From: Mycolicibacterium lacusdiani
GTDB lineage: Bacteria > Actinomycetota > Actinomycetes > Mycobacteriales > Mycobacteriaceae
Assembly: GCF_021916785.1 (NCBI RefSeq)
Contig: NZ_JAKCFC010000015.1
Location: 20,851 to 84,850, forward strand
Reading direction: 5' to 3'
Length of the DNA stretch: 64,000 bases
Shown: positions 7,532 through 15,788 of the stretch, piece after piece
How the letters are laid out: every line of letters starts with the position of its first letter
How positions within the stretch are numbered: the first letter of the stretch is position 1
Translations under genes and position numbers: made by a program
The notes under the pieces: model-generated
Database searches by the model: none
What the model saw: the letters and a program-made list of their open reading frames with translations, nothing else
What the model was told of the DNA's origin: nothing

Positions 7532-9046
7532 GTGTCGCGGAACATCTCAGTGGGCATCATCGGCGCCGGACCCGGCGGCATCGCGCTCGGAATCTTCCTG
7601 CGCAAGGCGGGATTCGACGACTTCACCATCTTCGACCGTGAGGACGGCGTCGGCGGAACGTGGCGCATCAACACCTACCCCGGATTGGCCTGCGACGTGA
7701 AGTCGCACCTGTACTCCTACTCGTTCGAGCTCGACCCGGGCTGGTCGCGCCTGTGGTCGGGGCAGGCCGAGATCCTCGCGTACTTCGAGCGGTGCGCGCA
7801 GCACCACGGGCTCGCCCCGCACCTCGCGCTGCGAACCGAGGTGGTGTCGGCGCGCTGGAACGAGACCACCCGCACGTGGCATCTGGGCACGTCGACCGGC
7901 GCCGAGCACGTGTTCGACGTCGTCGTGTCGGCCGTCGGACTGTTCACCCAGCCGGTCATGCCCGACCTCCGCGAGGAGGAGCCGTTCACCGGAACCGTCG
8001 TCCACACCGCCCGGTGGGACCACTCGCTGGACCTGACCGGCAAGCGCGTCGCGGTCCTCGGAACCGGTTCCACCGCAGCGCAATTGGTACCCGAGATCGT
8101 CAAGGTGGCCAGCGCCGTGTACTCGATACAGCGGTCGCCGACCTGGGTGCTGCCCAAACCGGACCGCGAGTACACCGACCGGGAGCGCTGGCTCTTCGCC
8201 CACGTGCCGCTCGCCAAGAAGGTCTACCGCACGCGCCTGTGGCTGCGCAGCGAGTCCAACATCTCGGTGATCGAGCACGGCAGCGACAAGACCCAGCAGT
8301 TCCGTGCGGCGGCCGACGCGATGCTCGATCGCGCCGTGCCGGACCGCGAGCTGCGCCGACGATTGACGCCCGAAACACCCTTTGGCTGCAAGCGTCTGGT
8401 GTTCTCGTCGGACTTCATCCCGGCGCTGACCGAGCCGCACGTGGAGGTGGTGTCCAGCCCAGCCAAGGCGCTGCGGACGCGGTCGCTGGTCACCGAGGAC
8501 GGTCGCGCACTCGACGTCGACGTGGTGGTGTGCGCGACCGGATACGCCGCGGCCGACTATCTGGGCCAGATCGAGGTGACCGGCGAGGGCGGCCGCTCGC
8601 TGCACGACGCCTGGCGCGATGGCGCCTACGCCTACCTCGGGATGGCGGTGCCCGGCTTCCCGAACATGTTCATGCTCTACGGCCCCAACACCAACGTCGG
8701 TTCCAACAGCGTCATCTTCATGCTCGAGGCCCAGGCGCACTACGTAATGCGCGCCCTGACGCATCTGCGCCGCCACGGGAAGTCCTACGTCGCGGTGCGC
8801 CCCGACACCATGCGGGCGTTCGTCGAGCGGATCGATCGCTGGATGCAGGGCACCGTGTGGACCACCCGGTGCAGCAGCTACTTCCGCGCTGCCAACGGCC
8901 GCGTCGTGACGCAGTGGCCGCGCAGTGCCCGCGACTTCTGGGTGATGACGCGCCGATTCCGGCCGCGGGACTACCGGTTCGAGCCGTCGACCGACCGGCC
9001 CGACGTCCACGTGGACCCGCACGCCGTGCTCGAGGGTGCGCCGTGA
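7532..9046 (+). CDS. Flavin-containing Baeyer-Villiger-type monooxygenase
   Basis: 504-aa FAD/NADPH monooxygenase. It has the N-terminal FAD fold GAGPGG (residues 10-15), GGTW after strand 2, the Baeyer-Villiger signature F-x-G-x3-H-x3-W seen as FTGTVVHTARWD, the second Rossmann GTGSTA for NADPH, and the C-terminal ATGY. Such enzymes insert oxygen next to a ketone, giving an ester or lactone. GTG start 6 nt after the SDR stop. The following esterase overlaps it and a lactonase-like gene lies across the divergent promoter, which fits ketone-to-ester-to-acid chemistry. Mycobacteria carry many paralogues, so the substrate is open. Confidence 0.88.
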   Translation: MSRNISVGIIGAGPGGIALGIFLRKAGFDDFTIFDREDGVGGTWRINTYPGLACDVKSHLYSYSFELDPGWSRLWSGQAEILAYFERCAQHHGLAPHLALRTEVVSARWNETTRTWHLGTSTGAEHVFDVVVSAVGLFTQPVMPDLREEEPFTGTVVHTARWDHSLDLTGKRVAVLGTGSTAAQLVPEIVKVASAVYSIQRSPTWVLPKPDREYTDRERWLFAHVPLAKKVYRTRLWLRSESNISVIEHGSDKTQQFRAAADAMLDRAVPDRELRRRLTPETPFGCKRLVFSSDFIPALTEPHVEVVSSPAKALRTRSLVTEDGRALDVDVVVCATGYAAADYLGQIEVTGEGGRSLHDAWRDGAYAYLGMAVPGFPNMFMLYGPNTNVGSNSVIFMLEAQAHYVMRALTHLRRHGKSYVAVRPDTMRAFVERIDRWMQGTVWTTRCSSYFRAANGRVVTQWPRSARDFWVMTRRFRPRDYRFEPSTDRPDVHVDPHAVLEGAP

Positions 9047-9975
9047 CGGGCGACCACGCGCGCCGGCTGGTGCCCGCGCTGCGCCACCTCGCCACCTTTC
9101 GCGTCGACCTGAGCAGCGACGCCCTACCCGTGGTCCGGGCGTCGCTCGACGCCCGCCGCCGCGAGGGCGTCGCCGCGCTGGATACGCGCGGGGTCGAGGT
9201 CGTCGACGCCACCACCGCGGAGTCGATGGGCCACGCGGTGCAGGTGCGGATCTACCGCGGCGGACCGGTGCCCGCACCCGTCGTCGTCTACTGCCATTCG
9301 GGTGCGTTCGTGCTTGGCAACCTCGACACCGACCACCGCCAGTGCATGGAACTGGCGCGCCGGGCCCGGTGCACCGTGGTGTCGGTCGACTATCGGCTGG
9401 CACCCGAGCATCCCTTCCCGGCGGCCCTGCGGGATGCCTTGACGGTCGTCGAATGGGTGGTCGCAGAGGCGAAGTCGCTCGGGGTGGACGCCGCTCGCGT
9501 CGCGGTGGCGGGCAACAGCGCAGGGGCCGCACTCGCAGCGACGCTGGCGCAGTGCGCGGCGGTGGGAGCTGCTCCCGCCGTCGTCTTCCAACTCCTGCAC
9601 CAACCCGTCCTCGATGACCGGCCCACGCCGTCGAAGGACGAGTTCGACGACACCCCGGGGTTCGACGGCGTGGCATGCGAACGGATGTGGCGCCACCTGG
9701 CGGTCGGTGCGGGGTTGCATGCCGAGGCGGTGCCGGCGCGGCTGGCCGACCTGACCGGTGTCGCTCCGGCGCTGATCACCTGTTCGGAACTCGACCCCCT
9801 GCGCGACGAGGCGGTCGACTACGCACTGCGACTCATGTGGGCAGGCGTGCCCACGGAGCTGCACGTCTTCCCGGGAACGTGTCACGGCTTCGACTCGATG
9901 GCTCCCGAGTGCGACGTCAGCCAGGCGCTGTTCGCGATGCAGGCCGAGGCGCTGCGCCGAGCCTTGGACGGCTAA
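9043..9975 (+). CDS. Alpha/beta hydrolase (HSL-type esterase)
   Basis: 310-aa carboxylesterase of the hormone-sensitive-lipase group. Nucleophile motif GNSAG, acid in SELDPLRDE and histidine in GTCHGFD give a full catalytic triad. The oxyanion-hole segment, normally HGGG or HGGA, reads CHSGAFVLG, an uncommon variant. The DYRLAPEHPFPAAL segment is typical of the group. The GTG start overlaps the monooxygenase stop (GTGA), so the two are coupled; hydrolysis of the ester or lactone made by that enzyme is the natural inference. Confidence 0.85.
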   Translation: MTGDHARRLVPALRHLATFRVDLSSDALPVVRASLDARRREGVAALDTRGVEVVDATTAESMGHAVQVRIYRGGPVPAPVVVYCHSGAFVLGNLDTDHRQCMELARRARCTVVSVDYRLAPEHPFPAALRDALTVVEWVVAEAKSLGVDAARVAVAGNSAGAALAATLAQCAAVGAAPAVVFQLLHQPVLDDRPTPSKDEFDDTPGFDGVACERMWRHLAVGAGLHAEAVPARLADLTGVAPALITCSELDPLRDEAVDYALRLMWAGVPTELHVFPGTCHGFDSMAPECDVSQALFAMQAEALRRALDG

Positions 9976-10454
9976 CCCGTTGTCGCCGAATCGAGTTCGC
10001 GGGCGATTGCCTGGTGGTAGGTGTCGATGTTCGCCGGGTTGACGATGCGGAAGAAGCCGTCGGGCAGCGGCGCGTGCTTGGGCGCCTCGATGGTCATGGT
10101 CCTCGTGAACAACGTGACGTCCTGACCGGGCCGGGTGAAGTGGTACTGCACGGTGATGCGGCCCTCCATGCCGCCATTGCCTTCGCGATCGTGACCGAGC
10201 CGACCGACGGAGGTGAAGACCCACATCGTCGGGCGCATCGCGATCGCGAGGTGCCAGGTGAAGATGCGCTCGCCGTCGGGACCTGCCTCGGTCCACGTGT
10301 CGCCAACGCGCAGCGGCATGTCGTTGTCGGCGTTGCCGACGTGCGAGCTGCCGGGGTAGGTCTTGGTCCAGTTTTGCGGGTTGGTGACGAAGTCGTAGAG
10401 CGTCTCGGGGGAGTGGGTGAACGCGGTTTCCGAGCTGGTGGTGACGATTCCCAT
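9972..10454 (-). CDS. SRPBCC (START-like) domain protein
   Basis: 160-aa single-domain protein with the helix-grip layout: an N-terminal beta-hairpin (VTTSSETAFTHSPETLYDFVTNPQNWTKTYP) typical of the polyketide cyclase/dehydrase-lipid transport group, then alternating strands and a long C-terminal helix. These proteins bind hydrophobic ligands; an enzymatic role cannot be read from sequence. It is convergent with the esterase (the stop codons overlap in CTAA) and divergent from the kinase-like gene, sharing the conserved element at 10506-10536. I start at the ATG at 10454 rather than in the open frame upstream, which has no domain content. Confidence 0.7.
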   Translation of the reverse strand: MGIVTTSSETAFTHSPETLYDFVTNPQNWTKTYPGSSHVGNADNDMPLRVGDTWTEAGPDGERIFTWHLAIAMRPTMWVFTSVGRLGHDREGNGGMEGRITVQYHFTRPGQDVTLFTRTMTIEAPKHAPLPDGFFRIVNPANIDTYHQAIARELDSATTG

Positions 10455-10505
10455 GGGTCTGGCCTCTCCGAAGTTCCGCCGCCGTCGGCGACACTCGACG
10501 AGTAG

Positions 10506-10536
10506 CTTTACAAATCGGGCGCGGATTGTCACGCTC
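10506..10536. promoter_or_regulatory. Shared catabolic promoter/operator element, copy 2
   Basis: CTTTACAAA (10506-10514), 12 bp, TGTCACGCTC (10527-10536): identical blocks and spacing to copy 1. It lies between the leftward SRPBCC gene and the rightward kinase-like gene. As a promoter, the rightward transcript would begin near 10541 and leave a short leader containing GGAGA before the ATG at 10557/10560. Confidence 0.6.
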
Positions 10537-10556
10537 TGTCGTGACGACTGGAGACG

Positions 10557-11687
10557 ATGATGGCGATGCGCGCCGCCCGGCTGGGCGCACACGTGGCACA
10601 CGGCGCGGGACGGATCGCGCTCGACGCCGCGCTGGGCGGGCGGCGGCGATTCCCGCGCAGCGTCACCGATCTCACGCCGGACGCGTTGTCGCGAGTGCTC
10701 GGCCGACCGGTCGAGTCGGCATCGGTCGTCGACGCGGAGTCCGGCACGTCCTCGCGCGCTCGACTGGCGCTCACCGGGTCGGGTCTGCCGGGCACGGTGT
10801 TCGTCAAGGTCTCCGCCACCACCGCCGCCACTCGCATGCTCGGCGAACTCGCTCGCCTCGGCGAGACCGAGGCCCGTTTCTATCGCGACCTGGCGCACGA
10901 ACTCGGGGACGGGGTGCCGCGCTCGTACGGTGCGGCATTCGACCCGCTGACCGGGCGCTACGTCGTCGTCCTGGAAGACATGACCGTCACGCCGTGCCGG
11001 TTCGCGGACACGCTGCACCCGCTCGAACTCGACCAGATGGCGCAGCTGATGGAGGTGCTCGCCAAGCTGCACGGGACGTTCTGGGGCAGGCTTCCCGAGA
11101 AACCTGGCGGCGCAGGACCATTGGGGTGGCTCGCCGCGCCCGCGAGCGACCCGGCCAACCTGCTCACACCCGCGTTGATGAAGGCGTCGGCGCGCACACT
11201 CGCCGACCGCGCAGGCGTGCCGATCGACGCCGGGCGATGGCTCTGGCAGCACTACCAGCGCGCCACCGACGTCGTCGACGAAGGACCGCACACCGTCCTG
11301 CACGGGGATTCCCACCCCGGCAACACCTACGTCCGCGACGGGCGTGCGGGACTGCTGGACTGGCAGGTGGTGCGTCGGGGTCACCCTTCCCGCGATCTGA
11401 CCTACACGCTCGTACTCGGTCTGCCAGTCGCGCAACGGCGTTCCGCGGAACGGGATCTGCTCGACGTCTACCGTGATGCTCTCGAGGCCGCGGGCGGACC
11501 TCGACTCGACCGCGAGAACCTGTGGCTGCGTTACCGCCAGGCCGTCACCTATGCCTACGTGTCACCGCTGACCACCGCGGGGCTCGGCGGAATGCAGGAC
11601 GAGGCCGTCGCGCTGGAGGGGGTGTCCCGCGCGGTCACGGCCATCGAGGACCTGGAGACCGTGTCGGCACTTCGGCGGGCACGCTGA
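10557..11687 (+). CDS. Phosphotransferase (APH/choline-kinase fold) family protein
   Basis: 376-aa kinase-fold protein. The catalytic loop is VLHGDSHPGNTYV and the metal-binding Asp follows in LLDWQ, both as in aminoglycoside phosphotransferase-like enzymes. ATG 10557 or the adjacent ATG 10560 is possible; GGAGA at 10550-10554 fits 10560 slightly better. It is followed by an acyl-CoA dehydrogenase gene. APH-like proteins paired with or fused to acyl-CoA dehydrogenases (LvaA/LvaC, human ACAD10/11) phosphorylate 4-hydroxyacyl-CoAs. By analogy it may do so here; antibiotic resistance is less likely given the neighbours. Confidence 0.75.
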   Translation: MMAMRAARLGAHVAHGAGRIALDAALGGRRRFPRSVTDLTPDALSRVLGRPVESASVVDAESGTSSRARLALTGSGLPGTVFVKVSATTAATRMLGELARLGETEARFYRDLAHELGDGVPRSYGAAFDPLTGRYVVVLEDMTVTPCRFADTLHPLELDQMAQLMEVLAKLHGTFWGRLPEKPGGAGPLGWLAAPASDPANLLTPALMKASARTLADRAGVPIDAGRWLWQHYQRATDVVDEGPHTVLHGDSHPGNTYVRDGRAGLLDWQVVRRGHPSRDLTYTLVLGLPVAQRRSAERDLLDVYRDALEAAGGPRLDRENLWLRYRQAVTYAYVSPLTTAGLGGMQDEAVALEGVSRAVTAIEDLETVSALRRAR

Positions 11688-11702
11688 CGCCGCTGCGGAG
11701 TG

Positions 11703-11733
11703 CTTTACAAATATCCGAGCCGGTGTTAAGCAC
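11703..11733 (+). promoter_or_regulatory. Shared catabolic promoter/operator element, copy 3 (near-palindromic)
   Basis: CTTTACAAA (11703-11711), 12 bp, TGTTAAGCAC (11724-11733), the same spacing as the other copies. Here the outer blocks form a near-perfect inverted repeat, GTGCTTTACA against TGTTAAGCAC (9 of 10). Read as a promoter, TTTACA-17 bp-TAAGCA would start the transcript at about the A of ATG 11739, a leaderless mRNA. Confidence 0.6.
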
Positions 11734-11738
11734 GACCA

Positions 11739-12941
11739 ATGGACTTCTCACGGGTCGAACTCTCCGACGAGGACGCGGAGTTCCAGGCCCGGCTCGCCGG
11801 GTTCCTGGCAGCCGTCGTCACCGACGAGGTGATCGAACGCGACCGCAGAACCGGCGAGAACTTCGACGAGGCAGTCCATCTCGCGCTCGGTGAGCAGCGC
11901 TACCTCGAGCGCGACTACCGTGATGCCGCCGACGGTGGGTTCAGGCGCGTGCAGCGGCGGATCTGGGAGCTGGAGATCGGCCGTGCGCACACGCCGTGGT
12001 TCCACTGGGGCACAACGGCGATGGTCGCCAAGTCGGTCGAACGGTTCGGCTCCGACGAACTCGTCGACGAGGTGCTCGACGGCGTGCTGGCGGGACGGCT
12101 CCGGCTGTGCCTCGGCTACACCGAACCCGACGGCGGCTCGGACGTCGCCACCTGCAAGACCAGGGCGGTGCGCGACGGTGACCACTGGATCGTCAACGGC
12201 TCCAAGATGTTCACGTCGAACGCCCACAACGCCCAGTACGTCTTCCTGATCACCAACACGAATCCGGATGCGCCGAAACACCAGAACCTGACGATGTTCC
12301 TGGTGCCGCTGGACACGCCGGGGGTCGAGATCCAGGGCATCCGCACCGTCGACGGAGACCGCACCAACATCACGTACTACACCGACGTCCGGATTCCCGA
12401 CCGGTATCGCATCGGTGAGGTCGACGGCGGCTGGGTGGTCCTGCGCGGGGCGCTCGACGCCGAACACGGCACCGTCGCAGCCGAAGCCGACGGTCTGCAG
12501 AAGCTCGCCGTCATGACCGAGCACCTGCTGCTGCTCGCCGAGGGGTGTGACCGGGTCGCCGCCGTCGCGGGAAGCCCCGACGAGTACGGCAGGCGGGCGA
12601 TGGACGACGATTCCGTGGCCTACCGGCTCGGCCGGGCCATCGCGCGGACCGAGGTCGCCGCCAGCACCGCAGGCATGTTCGGCCGGGTCGCGATCGCGCA
12701 GGCGATGCGAGAGGTGACACCGGAACTGATGGACGTCCTGGGCTCCGCCGGAGGGTTGACGAGGGGAACCGAAGGGGCCGCCGACGACGGCGGTGCGGAA
12801 TACCTCTTCCGGTTGGCCTCGCCGATGGGCGTCTACGGCGGCACGCTGGAGGTGTTCCGAAACATGATCGCCCAGCACGCCCTCGGTCTGGGGCGGCCGT
12901 CGTACGCGGCCCGATCGGCCCGGAAGGCTGGGGCGTCCTGA
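11739..12941 (+). CDS. Acyl-CoA dehydrogenase
   Basis: 400-aa FAD enzyme of the FadE type. LGYTEPDGGSDVA matches the first ACAD signature, WIVNGSKMFTSNAHNAQY the flavin-contacting strand, and VYGGTLEVFRNMIAQHALGLGRP the C-terminal signature. Where medium-chain enzymes have YEGT with the catalytic Glu, this one has YGGT, common in mycobacterial FadE proteins, so the base must lie elsewhere or the reaction differs. No Shine-Dalgarno; start predicted leaderless from the element at 11703-11733. Its pairing with the upstream kinase-like gene is the reason to consider 4-hydroxyacyl-CoA metabolism. Confidence 0.88.
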   Translation: MDFSRVELSDEDAEFQARLAGFLAAVVTDEVIERDRRTGENFDEAVHLALGEQRYLERDYRDAADGGFRRVQRRIWELEIGRAHTPWFHWGTTAMVAKSVERFGSDELVDEVLDGVLAGRLRLCLGYTEPDGGSDVATCKTRAVRDGDHWIVNGSKMFTSNAHNAQYVFLITNTNPDAPKHQNLTMFLVPLDTPGVEIQGIRTVDGDRTNITYYTDVRIPDRYRIGEVDGGWVVLRGALDAEHGTVAAEADGLQKLAVMTEHLLLLAEGCDRVAAVAGSPDEYGRRAMDDDSVAYRLGRAIARTEVAASTAGMFGRVAIAQAMREVTPELMDVLGSAGGLTRGTEGAADDGGAEYLFRLASPMGVYGGTLEVFRNMIAQHALGLGRPSYAARSARKAGAS

Positions 12942-13861
12942 TGCGCTACACGTTCACCCACCCGATGCACAGCCACCCGTACAACCCGGAACTGGTCACG
13001 GGGGCGGGCGTCGCCGCGGTGGCCGTGGCCGCCGAACGGGCCGGATTCTCGGGGTTCGGCTTCACCGATCACCCAGCGCCCACGCAGAAGTGGCTGCAGT
13101 CCGGCGGGCACGACGCGCTCGATCCGTTCGTGGCGATGGGCTTCGCGGCCGCCCACACCACCACGCTGCGCCTGATCCCCAACGTCGTGGTGCTGCCGTA
13201 CCGCAACCCGTTCGTCGTCGCCAAGGCAGGCGCGACGCTCGACGTCCTGTCCGGCGGCCGGTTCACGCTCGCCGTCGGGGTGGGCTACTTGCGGCGCGAA
13301 TTCGCCGCGCTCGGTGTCGACTTCGACGAGCGCGGTGGCCTCGTCGAGGAGGCACTCGAGGTGATCCGCGCCGTCTGGACGGGCGACGACGTGTCGTTCG
13401 AGGGCAGGCACTTCACCGCGAGCGGAATCACCGCGCACCCCAGACCCACCTCGGATCCGCATCCGCCGATCTGGATCGGTGGCAACACCGGCGCTGCGCG
13501 GCGCCGCGTCGCGGAGTTCGGCGCAGGGTGGTGTCCGTTTCCGGCGCCCGCCCTGCTGGCGCAGACTGCGCGCACGGCACCGCTGGAGACCCTCGACGAC
13601 CTGAGGGCGGGGATCGCCGACCTGCATCGCCGCTGCGAGGCGATCGGGCGCGACCCGGCGACGCTCGACGTCACCTTCACGAACGCAGCAGGGGGAGTGC
13701 CGGGCGACGACGGCTTCGATGCCGACGCCTTCCTCGACGGCGCTGCCGAACTCGCTGCCATCGGCGTCACCTGGGTCCAGGTGCAGGTGCCCGGCGACAG
13801 CCTCGCCCACGCCACCGAGGCGATCGACCGGTTCGGCCGGCTCGTCATCGCAGCCGGCTGA
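12941..13861 (+). CDS. LLM-class F420-dependent oxidoreductase
   Basis: 306-aa luciferase-like TIM-barrel protein. The N-terminal strand, GFTDHPAPTQKW in loop 2, IPNVVVLPYRNPFVVAKAGATLDVLSGGRFTLAVGVGYLRREF and PPIWIGGNTGAARRRVAEFGAGW are typical of the F420-using branch abundant in mycobacteria. The ATG overlaps the acyl-CoA dehydrogenase stop (TGATG), so both are in one operon. Probably a hydride-transfer step on a pathway intermediate; FMN use cannot be excluded. Confidence 0.82.
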   Translation: MRYTFTHPMHSHPYNPELVTGAGVAAVAVAAERAGFSGFGFTDHPAPTQKWLQSGGHDALDPFVAMGFAAAHTTTLRLIPNVVVLPYRNPFVVAKAGATLDVLSGGRFTLAVGVGYLRREFAALGVDFDERGGLVEEALEVIRAVWTGDDVSFEGRHFTASGITAHPRPTSDPHPPIWIGGNTGAARRRVAEFGAGWCPFPAPALLAQTARTAPLETLDDLRAGIADLHRRCEAIGRDPATLDVTFTNAAGGVPGDDGFDADAFLDGAAELAAIGVTWVQVQVPGDSLAHATEAIDRFGRLVIAAG

Positions 13862-13885
13862 CCGGCCGCCGTCACCCCGCCCGGC

Positions 13886-13945
13886 GCGAGCGTGCGCGAA
13901 CTCGGGTTCTCGCCCGGCGTGTCTGCCGCAAACACGCACGCTCGC
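13886..13945. repeat. Intergenic inverted repeat (REP-like)
   Basis: Perfect 11-bp arms GCGAGCGTGCG (13886-13896) and CGCACGCTCGC (13935-13945) flank 38 bp of GC-rich spacer between the F420-type oxidoreductase and the acyltransferase gene. The long loop and lack of a T tract argue against a simple terminator. The look is that of a dispersed mycobacterial intergenic palindrome, but its copy number cannot be judged from one window. Confidence 0.4.
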
Positions 13946-13991
13946 CGGAGGATGGGGTACACAGGGTGCGACGACGACGGCTGGAGGCCCT

Positions 13992-15419
13992 GTGCGGCGG
14001 CTCAACGGTGTGGACGCCCTGCTGCTGTACAGCGAGGCGCCCGAGACGCACATGCACACGCTGAAGATCGGCGTGGTCGACGTGTCGGGCATGCCGGGCG
14101 GCTTCACCCACGAGCTGTTCCGTCGCATCGCGAGCGAACGTCTGCACGAGCTGAAACCCCTGCGCTACCAACTGGTCGACATTCCGTTCAAGCTGCACCA
14201 CCCGATGTGGGTCGAGAACGCCGAGATCGACCTCGACTACCACCTGCGGCGGGTGTCGGTACCGGCGCCGGGCGGTAGGCGTGAACTCGACCGGGTGATC
14301 GGCGAGATCGCCAGCACGCCATTGGATCGCAGCAGGCCGCTGTGGGAGATGTACGTTGCCGACGGACTCGCGGGCGGCAGGATCGCGATCGTGCACAAGG
14401 TGCATCACGTCCTGGCCGACGGCGTCGCCTCGGCGAACCAGATGGCGTGGGCGATCCAGCCGCACCCGCCGGAGTTGCCGACCCCGGCGCTGCGCACCAC
14501 CGATGCCGAGCGCACCACGGCCGGCCTGGTCCTGGCGGCGGGCCGTGACCACGCCCGGCAGATCCGGCGCCTGCCCGGACTGCTCGCCCAGACGGGACTC
14601 GGTGTCGTGCGCGTGCGGCGCCGGGCCAGGGAGCGGGGTGCGACGGCGGGGCTCGCGTCGAACTTCGCGCCGCCGGACACGTTCCTCAACCACGTCGTGT
14701 CGCCGGGCAGGCGCTTCGCGACCGCACCGCTGGCGCTGTGCGACGTCAAGGAGACGGCCAAGGCGCTCGGGGTCACCCTCAACGACATCGTGCTCGCGGT
14801 CGTCGCGGGCGCGCTGCGCGAGCTGCTGATCCGGTACGACGGTGCGGCCGACGTGCCGCTGATCGCGGGCGTGCCGGTCAGCTACGGCAACCCGGATCGC
14901 TTGGTGGGCAACGAGTTCACGTACATGACACCGTCACTGGCGGTGCACGTCGCCGACCCGGTGGAGCGCGTTCGGCTGACCGGGACGGCGACGCGGATCG
15001 CCAAGGAGAACCACGAACTGCTCGGGCCCAGCCTGCTGCCGTCGTGGATGAATTACCTGCCACCGTCGGTCGCGCCCGCCGCGTTCCGGTGGCAGTCCAA
15101 GCGCATGGGCACCAGCGCAGTCATGAACCTGACCATCTCGAACGTCCGCGGGCCGCGGGAGCGCGGCTCCATCGACGGCGCGTCGATCAGCGAGATCTAC
15201 TCGGTGGGACCACTGGTGGTGGGCAGCGGCATGAACGTCACGGTGTGGAGCTACGTCGACCAACTCGACGTCTCGGTGCTGACCGACGACCTGACGACCG
15301 ACGACCCGCACGAGGTCACCGACGCGATCACCCGCGCGTTCGTCGAGACGCGGATCGCTGCGGGACTGTCGGGCGAACTGACGTCCGTCGGGGACGTGCT
15401 TCCGCCGGTAACCGTCTGA
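13992..15419 (+). CDS. WES/DGAT-family acyltransferase (wax ester synthase/diacylglycerol acyltransferase)
   Basis: 475-aa condensing acyltransferase that uses acyl-CoA to esterify a long-chain alcohol or diacylglycerol for storage lipid. The catalytic HHxxxDG motif is present as HHVLADG near residue 140, the N-terminus RLNGVDALLLY is typical, and the C-terminal part (MNLTISNVRGP; MNVTVWSYVDQL) matches the family. GTG start 4 nt after GGAGG at 13983-13987. Separated from the catabolic operon by the REP-like palindrome, so possibly its own unit. Mycobacteria carry many paralogues (tgs genes); which one this is cannot be decided. Confidence 0.9.
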   Translation: MRRLNGVDALLLYSEAPETHMHTLKIGVVDVSGMPGGFTHELFRRIASERLHELKPLRYQLVDIPFKLHHPMWVENAEIDLDYHLRRVSVPAPGGRRELDRVIGEIASTPLDRSRPLWEMYVADGLAGGRIAIVHKVHHVLADGVASANQMAWAIQPHPPELPTPALRTTDAERTTAGLVLAAGRDHARQIRRLPGLLAQTGLGVVRVRRRARERGATAGLASNFAPPDTFLNHVVSPGRRFATAPLALCDVKETAKALGVTLNDIVLAVVAGALRELLIRYDGAADVPLIAGVPVSYGNPDRLVGNEFTYMTPSLAVHVADPVERVRLTGTATRIAKENHELLGPSLLPSWMNYLPPSVAPAAFRWQSKRMGTSAVMNLTISNVRGPRERGSIDGASISEIYSVGPLVVGSGMNVTVWSYVDQLDVSVLTDDLTTDDPHEVTDAITRAFVETRIAAGLSGELTSVGDVLPPVTV

Positions 15420-15441
15420 CCGGTCGCCTTCCCAAAAGGGG

Positions 15442-15696
15442 CTAGCGGGTCCAGCCGCGGCGGCGCAGCCACCAGTCGCGGCCGACGAAGAAGAAGATGC
15501 CAACGGCGAACAGGATGACGAAGATGTCCTCGACGCGTCCGGTGTGATTGCCGCGCAGCATCGTCAGCAGGAAGATGCCGATCACGATCCCGAAGACGTG
15601 GATGACGCGGGGACTCTCGCGCGACCATCCCCAGCCTGCCGAGGGCACGTCCTCGACGTCGACGCCGGTGTATCGCTCGACCTCGGTGTTGGCCAC
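15442..15696 (-). CDS. Small DUF2631 membrane protein (Rv2876-like)
   Basis: 84-aa protein of unknown function with two hydrophobic segments, about residues 31-45 (VIHVFGIVIGIFLLT) and 57-72 (IFVILFAVGIFFFVG), and a basic C-terminus, so probably membrane-anchored. Size, N-terminal pattern and proximity to the fasciclin genes match the mycobacterial Rv2876 group. GTG start with AGGAG upstream on the minus strand. Convergent with the acyltransferase gene. Confidence 0.75.
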   Translation of the reverse strand: MANTEVERYTGVDVEDVPSAGWGWSRESPRVIHVFGIVIGIFLLTMLRGNHTGRVEDIFVILFAVGIFFFVGRDWWLRRRGWTR

Positions 15697-15788
15697 GGGT
15701 GCTCCTCACGGTCGGGGTGTTCACGGCCATTCTGACACAGGCGGCCCGGCCCTACGACGAGGCGTCGTACAGAGGCTGGGTGGGCCGC

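Noticed and set aside
7547..9676. A roughly 700-codon antisense frame over the monooxygenase and esterase genes, and similar long antisense frames elsewhere.
   Set aside because: Arg/Gly/Pro-rich shadow composition without motifs; the sense-strand genes carry intact catalytic signatures.
10557..11687. Aminoglycoside-resistance kinase.
   Set aside because: The kinase motifs are general to the APH fold, and the gene sits under a catabolic regulatory element beside an acyl-CoA dehydrogenase.
13886..13945. The inverted repeat as an intrinsic terminator.
   Set aside because: The loop is 38 nt and no T-rich tail follows; a regular terminator would have a short loop.
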